Below are positions 37,792 to 48,776 of a DNA stretch of 64,000 bases, one piece after another. Both the position numbers and the translations under genes were made by a program. Positions within the stretch are counted from its first letter, which is position 1. Each line of letters begins with the position of its first letter. The DNA is from Pontederia crassipes. Taxonomy: Eukaryota > Streptophyta > Magnoliopsida > Commelinales > Pontederiaceae. The notes below the pieces were generated by a model that was not told the DNA's origin, made no database searches, and saw only the letters and a list, made by a program, of their open reading frames with translations. The stretch is from assembly GCA_030549335.1 (NCBI GenBank), contig CM060186.1, positions 20,265,189 through 20,329,188 on the forward strand. The letters are read 5' to 3'.

Positions 37792-39204
37792 ATGGAGTTG
37801 GAGCTCGGACTCGCGCTTCCGAACAGCCAGTTGATGCTGGGCTTCGACCTCAACGCCGAGTACACCAAGAAGAAGACGACGAGCGGCAACTTTTGCAGCA
37901 GCAAGAAGAGAGGATACGAGGACGCCTTCCCCGAGGCCGCTCCGCCGTTATCGCTGCTCTTCGTGTCCAAGGACGACGGCACCGGCGGGGATGGCGGCAA
38001 GCGGCGCCAGGTCGGTAGCTCCACCGCGTACAACTCGTGAGTAACAAACGCTCTGTCGGCGACGGACGCGTACGTTGTATACGTACGCTTTGAGTCATCT
38101 GAACGAACTGGTCATATATTTTTGGCAGGGGCCGGAGCAAAGTTCTGGTCGGATGGCCGCCGGTAAAACTTCCTTGGAGGAAGAGCTGCGGCGGCGGCGG
38201 GGGAGCTCATGAAAGGAATAACGACGGCGAAGACGAAGCCGAAGGCCGCGCGGCAGGGAGAGCGAACTGCGTCAAGGTGAAGATGGAAGGCGTGGCCATA
38301 GGGAGGAAGGTGGACCTCTCACTCCACGACTCCTATGAGGCGCTGCTCGGCACCCTCAACCAGATGTTCCCCAAGAAGCTGCTTGGTACATGAATTTACT
38401 GAGTGCAATCTTTTGAGTCGTGAATTGAATTGTTCTTGTACAACTAATTGCTTGTTGAGTTGTTTATTTATTCTTGTTAACAAGTAAAATATGTACTGTG
38501 CGTACGTGCAGATGGCAAGATTGCTTATGATCACAAGCACACAGTTACATATGAAGACGGAGATGGAGACTGGTTGCTGGTTGGAGATGTGCCTTGGGAG
38601 TAAGAACACTCAACTGATCCCTAATTTGTAGCTCTAATTCATGTTCTTGTTTTCTATCTGTTTCTACTGGTATATGTAGGTCTAGTCTCTAGTCATAGTC
38701 GGCACCATTACAATTTACTACTCTTCTGTGCATGGGGTTAATTACTTGATGTTGTCCTGCAATTAGTGATAGTTAATTCATCACTCCAATACCATGTTTT
38801 CGGCTAAAACATCAAATTATAAGATGGTAATGGTAAGTTTTGCTGTTATGTACAAAGAGTTACTCGATGTCCTGCGATTAATATGATAGTTAATCAAACA
38901 GTTGCATCAAAGTATCTTTAATTGCCTCTGTAACGCATTAGGAGACGTGCTGTTGTAAAGTGATTAGGTATTCCTGAAATCATCATGATTAATACAGGGT
39001 CATTGTGCTTTATGTTGGTGTGCTTACCCAATTTAGATATCTTTTTTTTTATTGATTTTCTCGCTTTACATCTAATCTTTCAAAGCTTGTATCCCATTTC
39101 ATGAATTTTTTTATAGGGAATTTCTAACTTATCATCTTTTTTGTTGCTGTTGTTGTTGCAGAGCTTTCATCCAGTCCGTTAAGAGACTAAAAATACTGCA
39201 GTGA
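37792..39204 (+). CDS. Aux/IAA auxin-response repressor
   Basis: Aux/IAA proteins sit in the nucleus, bind ARF transcription factors and repress auxin genes until auxin bridges them to TIR1/AFB for ubiquitination. Exons 37792-38036, 38129-38385, 38512-38599 and 39162-39204 join (GT-AG) to 633 nt, 210 residues. Domain I is LELGLAL at residues 3-9, an LxLxL repression motif in place of the common TELRLGLPG. KKR at 38-40 and KRR later may be nuclear signals. The degron core VGWPPV is intact at 89-94, so auxin-dependent turnover is expected. The PB1 domain runs from about 129 to 208, with the basic VKVKMEG face and the acidic DGDGDW face (183-188), so head-to-tail polymer contacts should work. 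The chain is short and ends KRLKILQ. The LELGLAL start resembles some monocot Aux/IAAs. I cannot assign a number. Confidence 0.95.
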
Positions 39205-41070
39205 TCTGGATCCAGAGGGTGGAGTGAGAAAGCATGTGATTCTTTTGATTCCCTCTCTACACGCCTAGGCTTCTTTCTTTTATGTAGACATGTAATGCAA
39301 TCTGAATTATGTTTTGTCATGTGGTTTCATGAAGATGCACTGTTGAACATTCATATCATCTTAATGAATCTGGTGTGGAGATCCCTATCTAACATACACA
39401 CATAAATTAATAATAATTATATTAATCTTTTTTAAAATTCTACGAATTTATGTACATTATTATATAATATATATAGTTTTTTTTATAATTTTTTACATTA
39501 TAAAATTATTTTTTGTTATTATTCATCAAGAAATATATAAAAATTGATAAAGGAAAGTATGCAAAAATAATAAAGGAAAATATGTGGAAAGTCGCTTGAT
39601 ATGTCCTTCACATGAAAAAAAATACGAACTTGACACATATATATAGGATCCATCTCTTAATTTCTATTATCACAGTTATTTTTCCTCTAATTGCTGTTAG
39701 TTGGATAATTGTGAATATCGGAGGAAAAATATAAAGTCATAGTAAGCGTATGATAATTTCATTTTGATGAAATAAATGACTTAAGATAGAAACTAATAGT
39801 ATTGAGACAACTCTATTTCTCCTAATTAATTGTGTCCATGAAACTTCGGTTCCTTCTTCTGCAGTGGAATGCAATTTTTATTTACGATAATTTTCCTTCC
39901 TATATTATTGTCGTTTATTTGGTCGTTGTTTGTTGATGTTAAATTTATCAATTTGTTTGACAAAAAAAAAAGAAGACTTAATAAGCTTTTTATACGCGTA
40001 CAGATTCTATTAATTAATATGACTGTGATTATTGTGCATAGTATAAAAATAAAATGATCTCCGAATTATCTTTTTCAATTTTTATTTGTTCATTTAGAAT
40101 TTTTAATATTATATAAATCAAGTAATCTAATTTATTTGTTATTCAACTAATTGTTGTCTTTTTTTTTCTTAACAAGGACAAGCTTTTAAATATATAGGAT
40201 GATACTTCTTTCATTTCTTTGGACACCTTTTAAAAAAAAATATTTTTTTAGAATTTTAGTTCTTATTCATAAACACAAATCAACATGATATCAGCAATTT
40301 TATATTAACTCCAGTTAAAGATTTAGATTTATTCCAGTTCAATGGCAAAAAAAAAAAAAAATGGTGCAGGTGTACGTTTTAGGACAAAATGGTGTATGTA
40401 ACAAGAAAAAAAAAACTAAATGAAACAGACATGAAACGGGCAGCTGGGAAGTTGATACCAGAATACCTGGTAACGTAGCATAATTGATTTAACAATTAAG
40501 AGGGGATCATGACACTTATGGAGATAAACTCGAATATGAGAAATTAATAGAAAATCAGTCTCAGATCTTTTGATACCAATCTCCTTCCATGCTTGTTGTC
40601 CCCCTCATGTTTTTCCCCAAGGAAATCACACCTCATCATCTCGTGTAAGGGGGCAATGGAGTTCATTTTTTACCCAAAACGGTAAATGAAAGAAAAATGA
40701 GCAATATGCAAGGGATCTGCGCACAAATCAGATGGGTGATTCCAGAGATCACCTGCATAATCCTTTAAAATAGATATGGTCATTTTATTTGTTTTCAATA
40801 TCCAAGATCATTACATGTTCTATAAGAAAAAATGACCCATGAATGTCAAGAATGATGGAATAGATACATGTCCATGATTATTGATCTAATTTGCTTTCGT
40901 TGTTATGCTTTGCATCATATTAGTTTTCATTATAGGATTATGTGATTTAGTCATTGTTAGATTATTTTGTAGGATGATCGATCTTCTTTGCATAAATCAT
41001 ATAAGCATGATCATATTCAAGGCCCTAAATAACTAGAGTATCGTTTTATATGTTAGTTAGCAGTAGATTA
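39205..41070. other. Aux/IAA 3' flank and AT-rich intergenic stretch
   Basis: Probable 3' UTR to about 39370, then AT-rich DNA with A-runs (40350-40361) and no gene. Confidence 0.45.
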
Positions 41071-41379
41071 AGCCTCAGCATTTTGTGAAATATATAACCC
41101 AACCTGGATTGGTATGAATTCGGCCTGAGTTCATATGATTTTTCATGTCTGCATGATCCGCATCTGCAGAACTCGGCCCCGATGGAACTACAACCCTCTC
41201 GACATTTTAGGACTTGACTCAGGTTCCATTGAGCTCGGCCAGGGTTAGTTCCGCGTCGACCTCGACGACTGCGTGACATTTTTCCCGAATCCGGCCTGCA
41301 TACCCAGCTCGAGTTCATGTCATGAACCAAGCCTGGGTCACCTTGTACTCGGCCCGAGTCGTGTCATCGAGATCCCTTT

Positions 41380-42581
41380 TCTTCTCTTGATTTTGGTATG
41401 TAAATATGATCTGAACCTACTCTCGATCAAGTTCAAGCCTGACATGATTCTTTATTTGATTATGAACCTATGGTTATGTCTTGATCCAATATAAGATTTA
41501 TTAAGTTTATTTGTCTCGTCATCGAACCATTGAACTACAAAATGCCCCATTAGCTCTTTTCCTTTTGATCATTAACATTTGATTATATACCGATCTACAA
41601 TGAGAACTTTTTATATTATCGTCACATAATTATATCCAAGATTGAATAATTGATTTTATCTTGACATTGAACATTGAAACACAAGATGCTAAAGTGACTA
41701 ATAAGATAAGCTAAAAGATAATCTCTAGATCTCAGTCTATGCTAAGTGCCTTTATGATAAGAGTCGCTCTCTTGGTTATAGCTTGATCAATCATTGACCC
41801 GCACACGACTGTATCGTTTCGCTTGACGCACCCATAAGTAAACAAGAACCTATCCTATGATAAGTAAAGGACGAGGAATTTAAATGCATCTTATCACTTA
41901 ATTGCTAAACAAGTTATAAGAATATGAAGTATTGTCAAGCAAAGAAGTATGAATATCAAATCAATTTATCGATATCGCATGTTATCGCGATTATCAAGCA
42001 TGTCACTATATTGAAATATCATGATTATTAAACAAGTTATTAACTTCAAGTTCATCATGTTTCATGAGATTATATCGCTCCATGTTATCTAATGATTCTC
42101 CTTTGCTCATGATATTTTTATGATGACTCTTATGATTATCTCCCTGGTAAAGGTATGATTTATTCTAATTGAATTATTCATTGTATATTATTATTGGTTC
42201 CCACTATAATGTAAAGCTTACTGGAGAATTATTTTTTCTGTGTTTGATTTTCACATATTCAGGTGTGCTACGATGATGCTCATGCAACAAGATAACACAT
42301 GAATTAAAAAACCAAGTTATTTAGTCATATTTACTTTCTGCATTATGAACTTTTATGTAGTTATTATGACATTTCTATCTTGAGATTATGTAAAGACCTT
42401 TCAACTTCCATAATTCATTAATGTTTTTCGCTTTTATCCTTTCATTTCTATTTTCCCTCTTTGCTAATGTGTCATGTTTATTGATCGAGTTTTGGTCAAA
42501 TATATGGTCAAAATCATAACGTTCGTAGCGTTTTGAGATTAGTTTTCACCACATGGCGGAGGTCGATTTGAGAGTGTTACA
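41380..42581. mobile_element. Possible LTR remnant ending in GTGTTACA
   Basis: The sequence up to 42581 ends ...gagagtGTTACA after a cacatggcggaggtcga stretch, the style of 3' LTR ends in plant gypsy elements. GTGTTACA is the exact reverse complement of the TGTAACAC that starts the LTR-like block at 61044, as expected for LTRs bounded by short inverted repeats. The left limit is unknown. Confidence 0.35.
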
Positions 42582-42599
42582 TTATACGTGTAAACGTTC

Positions 42600-43385
42600 A
42601 TAAAAATTCACTTGTAATAATAGAAGGGATATGACATATCTGAAAAATTAATTTGATATTTAACATAATTATTTTAATTAATTAATTTTTTTATCACCGA
42701 TGATATAAGTATATTTTTTTTAAAAGTCTACTTCAAGATACACTATTGTCATTTTATTTTATTATTCATGGATAAAATATTTAAAACTTATGTGAAAAAG
42801 TGGTAATAGTAATTTGAAATGTTAATTGTGTCGTCCTTTCTAAAATATAAAAGTAAAATATGAATTTTAAAAACGAATATCAATATAAGCATAGAAGTTA
42901 AAAATAGAAAATTGAATAATTACCAATATGACTTCTTATAAGTATCGAAATTATTTAAACAAAATTATCGAAATTGTTGGCGTACAAAAAGTTATAGATG
43001 AGTTATTATTAATAAGTTACTACTTTACTCATTAGTACATTATGCTATAGTTTTACTTAATTGAATAATTACCAAAAATAAACTATATATATATATATAT
43101 ATATATATGCAAACAAATTTTATATGAACATAATATAAACTCGTAGTAATATTTATTTATGCATTTATTATTGCCATATATAATGAAAAACAAAATTTAT
43201 ATGAACATATATAATTTTTTTTATTAATTATTAACATTTCTTATTTAGATATAGAGTAATTTTGAACTTTTAAATTCAATGCAACATTGTTATCTCTAAC
43301 AAAAGAAGTTCAGCTTTCATTTCCATTTTAAAAAAAATCATAACGATTTGAGTTATTCATCATTACGTTTGTGTACCAAATATCA
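42600..43385. other. AT-rich stretch without gene
   Basis: Only AT-rich sequence with a (TA)n run at about 43086-43108. Confidence 0.45.
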
Positions 43386-43499
<114 letters not shown>

Positions 43500-43559
43500 T
43501 TTATTGATTTAAACGAATAATTTCCAAGAAATACCACAAATTTAAATAAAAATAAATAA

Positions 43560-44250
43560 GAAAAAATTAAAAAGAAAAAAGTTATTAGGAAAACGGTTTT
43601 GGGCGGGGCTGGCCCAACATCTCAAACTCTATGGATAACGATTACCCTTCGTGTGATGTTGAAGTCATTTATTATTTTTAAGTCTAAGGATTTTTTTTAA
43701 AGGAAAGTTAAGCATTAATTATCATGCAAAAAAGAATCTTTGTACAATATACCGAGGAGCTTACAAGGAAGAGTCACCTCACTAAAAATCATGTCGCTCT
43801 ACGCCCAACCAAAGTTTGCAAGAAAGTCCGCGCGCCGTAGAGTGCGAGACCCGCGGAAAAATGCGAAGGCCTATTACAATGTCTATTGCAAATGAATTAC
43901 AATACAATCCAATCGAGAGCTCCCACCGAACTCGATTAGAGTCTTGGGGGCTAATTGTCTCGAGAACATGAGTATGGATATATTCCTCGTGCATGATGAT
44001 AGTCCACTCCCAAACATACAACATGATTACTTGTTTGGAAAACCATCATTACGAGCTGTACAAAATAGTTTGAGATAACATACCAACATTATTCCTAAGT
44101 TTGCTATTACCGTGAGAAAAAAAAATCATCAAACATTAATTAAAAATCTGCGTCATTGAAATTCTGACGCCATTATTTAACCAGGAAAAGCAAAAAAAAG
44201 AAAAAAATATTGTAACAAGAAGAATGCTAAGAATGCGAATTGGCAACTCA
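43560..44250. other. Unclassified stretch with a GC-richer block
   Basis: At 43780-44024 a GC-richer block opens an 80-codon minus-strand frame. I could not match it to any family, and its composition suggests old repeat sequence. Confidence 0.35.
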
Positions 44251-44257
44251 ATTAATG

Positions 44258-45048
44258 GAGAAATTACATCAAATATTCTCAAACTTTCAAGTTTGCTCAG
44301 CGATGCTTTTTAATTTCATTTTGTAACAGTGATGTCATTCATTTTCAAACTTATTTGCATGAAATGCCCTCCCGATCGGGAATACCCAATTTTCCGATTA
44401 GTCTGCTTACGTGGCGATGCACTCTCTCCGCCACGCAAAAGAGACATTCCACATGGCACCGCCATGTTAACAAATTAATAAAAAAATATTAAAATAATAA
44501 TAAAAATATTAAAAAATCTATATCTCTCTATCAAGCATCCCTGGCGTCCTCGTCGGAGGGAGAAGAAAAGACCGACGAAGAGCAACCTCCGACGAGCTCA
44601 TGACGGAGGTCGCAGAGGGGGGCAAGGCCCCCCCTTTTGCCCGCACCGACGAATAGCAAAGGAGGGGGCTCGCCCCCCGAGAGGGGCTTCTCTTCGTCGG
44701 CGTGGACTCGCCAGAGGTCGCTCTTCGTCGGTCTCCTCTTCTCCCTCCGACGAGGACGTCGGAGAGAGATAAAGTAGTTTTTTTAAATATTTTTATTACT
44801 ATTTTAATATTTATTATTATTTTATTAATTTGTTGACGTGACAGTGCCACGTCGAATGTCTCTCCTGCATGGCGGAGAGAATGCATCGTCTCGTCAGCGG
44901 ATCGATCGGAAAATTGAATATTTCCGGTCGGTGGGGCATTCCATACAATAAATTTGAAGATGGAGAGCATCACTGTTACAAAGTGAAGTTGAAGGACATC
45001 GCTGAACAAACTTGAAAGTTGAAGAGCATTTAGTATAATTTATCTCTC
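44258..45048. mobile_element. Fold-back element, ~790 bp, with arms of ~340 bp
   Basis: The left arm (from gagaaattacatc, through actttcaagtttgctcagcgatg, to cgtcctcgtcggagggag) is repeated in reverse complement from 45048 back to about 44700. The similarity runs through both the AT-rich outer part and the GC-rich inner part, leaving a short centre around 44600-44690. The flanks AATTAATG (44250-44257) and AACTAATG (45053-45060) may be a duplicated target, though four bases separate the second from the arm. Frames inside, such as 44518-45009 minus, follow from the palindrome and are not credible. Confidence 0.82.
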
Positions 45049-45264
45049 AAATAACTAATGGAGTTGATAATTAATTAAATTCATATTCTTTATTCTTTTT
45101 CGTTAATTTTTCCAACAAAAGAGGCAAAAAATATTGATAGACGTGTGAATATCTTAACCTTTTTTTATAATGTGATGGAGAAAACGAGAGTAACATAAAT
45201 GAATCCGATCCGACCGAGTTAACCCGCGGGCGTATGACCGCTTCACAAGCAAAAACCGAGTTGA

Positions 45265-45282
45265 CCCCCCCCCCCCCCCCCC
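45265..45282. repeat. Run of 18 cytosines
   Basis: A homopolymer C tract in an AT-rich setting. Its exact length could be a sequencing artefact. Confidence 0.85.
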
Positions 45283-45449
45283 TCTTTATTGAACGTTGTA
45301 AACACCAATTTTTTGACCAGCCGTCGTTAGGAAAAAAAGGAAGACGATTGAAACGTTGCCTGCCATGCGACTCGGATTGATTCAAACAGAAGGTTAAATC
45401 CGCGTTCAGAGTTTGAAACCTTCATCTGATCATCTCCCCAGTTCACGTG

Positions 45450-45451
<2 letters not shown>

Positions 45452-45505
<54 letters not shown>
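45452..45505. repeat. (GA)n microsatellite
   Basis: About 54 bp of perfect GA repeat. Confidence 0.96.
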
Positions 45506-45508
<3 letters not shown>

Positions 45509-45659
45509 GAATTGGACTTGGCAACAAGAAGCAAGAAAACAAAAGGCAACAGAACATTCACCTGCGTTCCAAGACAAGAAAAACTGAAAAAGGAATTCGT
45601 CAAAAAAAAAATCAGCATATTGTATTACGAGAAAAAGCTATTTTACTGTGCAGATCAAA

Positions 45660-46950
45660 AGTAAGGTGGTGTGTTTTTTGTACAATGCGGACTAGAAGGC
45701 TTTTTTTTATAATTAAGGTTTAAAACTTAATAGTCCTAAATCTTTGATCTCTCATTCGATCTCCTAAAACTAATTTTATCAACAAATCACTATAACACAA
45801 GATTTGTCTAATTTTAGAAATCACTATTGTAGAATTTTGTAAGAATATCTCCTTATTTTAATGTTAATTAAATTCTGACAATATTAATCAGTCGGACAAG
45901 CAATTTACTTTTGGTGATGTTCTAAATCTAAATTCTTTTTATGTTGCTGATTCCTTACTCTTCATTGCTCCTGCTGTGTGCTTGCTATATATGATGCACA
46001 TATAATTGCCAGTGTTGCCATGTATTGAATTAATTTTACACTGATTAAGATCGTGACATCCCGATTTTTGTATTTATATAATATAGAAAAAACATACAAA
46101 AAGGATTCATTTCTTCTAGTCATTTTCATGACATATGGATAATTATTTATGATATTTTAATTTAGTGCTTAATTAAGGGTGTAAGTAAAAAATCGAAAAA
46201 CCAAAAACCTAAAAAACTGACCCGACCTGACATATTTAAAAAAAAAACCTATGTAGTTTTTAGATTTAAAAGAATCATCCAAGGAGTTCGATGAAGACCT
46301 ATATAATTAAAATTATATAAAAATATATTACTATTATACTTTAAATACTTATAGCATATATAAAATTTCTTAGTAAACATGATATTTTTCACATTAAATG
46401 CATAGAAAATCTATATAAGTAATAAATAATAGTATTACGAAGTGTAATATGTAATAATATCAATTTATAAAATACAACACCACTTCATATTATCAATATC
46501 CTTTATGAAATACAAAATTCATAAAAAAATCTGGGACCCGGAAAAAACTGATTAGATTTTTTAAAATTCTAAAAAATCACCGAAAAATAGTTTAGATTCA
46601 AGTAATTATATATTTAAACGAAAGTAATATAAATAAATTCTAATGAAAGAAGTGATAAACTCTGAAAACCCAATTCTAAAGCATTAGGGCGTTGCCACTT
46701 GAGCAACTCCATTTTTAATGCCATGAATTTTGATAGAATAATGTTGTTTGTGAGTTGTGATAGCCAGAAATCGCTTGTTGTCACCTCTTAATTGATAAAT
46801 CGTCAAATTGGAGGTTGACTAATGACAGTGTCATCACAGCTAGCTTAGCTAGATGTCGTGCCCTCTAATTATCTACTTGATCTCTCATCTCATCTCATCT
46901 CAATTGTTGTTGAGGATATATGAAGCTAAATCTTGCTTTGTCAATTAATA
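45660..46950. other. AT-rich stretch with a decayed repeat
   Basis: No gene is seen. Between 46165 and 46620 phrases such as actgacccgacctgac and gggacccgg recur, in the style of repeats also seen at 6360-6450, 41090-41360 and 60310-60620. I cannot set its ends. Confidence 0.35.
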
Positions 46951-46954
46951 CACA

Positions 46955-46985
46955 GGGGAAGGGAAGGGAAGGGAAGGGAAGGGGA
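46955..46985. repeat. (GGGAA)n microsatellite
   Basis: Five to six units of GGGAA, followed at about 46999-47020 by a short TTTA repeat. Confidence 0.9.
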
Positions 46986-47164
46986 AGGTGCTACTAACAT
47001 TATTTATTTATTTATTTATATATTATTTTTGCATGAGCTGTTCAGCGGTTGGTTTGGCTGCCTGCCTGCCTTTGGAAGCGCCGGAAAACTCCTGTTGCGT
47101 GAGTGATGATTCGATGAACGAAGGACAAAGGAATTGAATCACGCCATGTTGCATGTTCTTTCTC

Positions 47165-47275
<111 letters not shown>

Positions 47276-47439
47276 CAACTTGTGATACATTATTTGAATC
47301 CAGCTCAGGAACCAGAAGACAAGAAAAAAGAAGAAAACAACGCGACTACTCTCATCATAATCGTGGGGCATGAGGAATTGCGGGGGTGGTCTCGGTGGGA
47401 CCCCCGCCGAAACCCACGGCGTTCACTAGGAAATTAAAT

Positions 47440-48480
47440 AAGATCAAATAAAAAAAGAGAGAAATAAAGTTAATAATCAAGATTTCGTTAATGTTATGTG
47501 CAAAAAGATAAATGCATTATCATTTTCAATATGAGATTTTCGTCGGCCCAAAATTTTGACCCCTAAGTAAATCGAACCTTTAAATTTCTTCTACTCAAAT
47601 TTTTTTTTTATGTGCAAATAGCGATGTCAATGATTCAACTATACTAATAATAATTGGGAAAAAGTAAAAAGTAAAAAATGAAAAAAAGAAAGAAGAGGAA
47701 AAAGGAAAGGTGGTGGTGGGTTGTGTTGGATTGTTGCAAATTGCCACCTCATTTTTACTTTTTTCCTTTTCAGAGTTTCTAACCAAATATTGCACATTTA
47801 ATCAAATTAATTAAAGGGAAAAGAATAACAGAAAAAAAAACTGCTAATAGTTTAGCATCTATTTGGCATGTAACTAAATAAAGATAAAAAAATAAATGAA
47901 GGGATGATGTAATGTCATGAGGAAATTAGTGTTACAAACGATAGAAGATTATGGATGATTTGATCATAACAATTTTATTTTATACAAAAATTAATTTTTA
48001 TCTTTCATTATATATATATAAATTACTTATAATATCTAATAATTAGGGTGATTACTAATTACATCATATAGTTTTTTATCACTTAATTATTTTTCTCTTC
48101 TATATTTTCTTCCAACTATTTTTTCTTACTTTTTTTTTATTATATTCTTTATTTTCTCACGTAACCATTTCATTCCATCCATTTTTTTTTAAAAAATGAG
48201 AGATAAATATAAACTGAAATCATATAATAACATTACAGAGATATCAATTTGGTGTAAAATTATTTTTTCCATTCTCATTTTATTAATTTGTTGGAATAAA
48301 AAAATATAAAACCTAAGAGTTTAAACACTCACCCCACTCGTCGTATAATTAAAAATAAGAATATTATCCAAATAAAATTTAAACAACACCGCCGTCGTGC
48401 ATCTCAATTCCCACTCCTCCAAAACATTTTGAATTAAAAAAAATTACGTTCCGATAAAAGTTTCCTCCATTTTTGACCTT
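47440..48480. other. AT-rich intergenic stretch
   Basis: No feature is supported apart from A/T runs. Confidence 0.45.
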
Positions 48481-48582
48481 TTCCCGCATGATTTGATATC
48501 GTGTTTCCTATTCCTCTTTCCCTCTCCCCTGCCCAATTCCATCTCCCCTGCTTTTTTAACCTGCTCATTCCCAGCTCATCCC

Positions 48583-48587
<5 letters not shown>

Positions 48588-48614
<27 letters not shown>
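48588..48614 (+). repeat. (CT)n tract in promoter or 5' UTR of the IST1-like gene
   Basis: About 13 CT units within a generally pyrimidine-rich region 160-190 bp upstream of the ATG. CT-rich leaders are common in plant promoters. Confidence 0.8.
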
Positions 48615-48617
<3 letters not shown>

Positions 48618-48776
48618 CATTTGCTCCAACACGCCATTCTCCTCTCTGATCCATCTCTCAGCCCATTTCCACAGTTGCAGACCCTTCTAAGAAAAATAAA
48701 AGGAGCTCGCTAGAAGCTCTCCTAGCTCCTGCATTCTTTGCAACGAACAGAAGAAAAAGGAAAGGAAGAGGAAGAG

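Noticed and set aside
44518..45009. 163-codon minus-strand frame with an Arg/Ser/Pro-rich product
   Set aside because: It lies wholly in the fold-back element. Its low-complexity product follows from the GC-rich palindrome.
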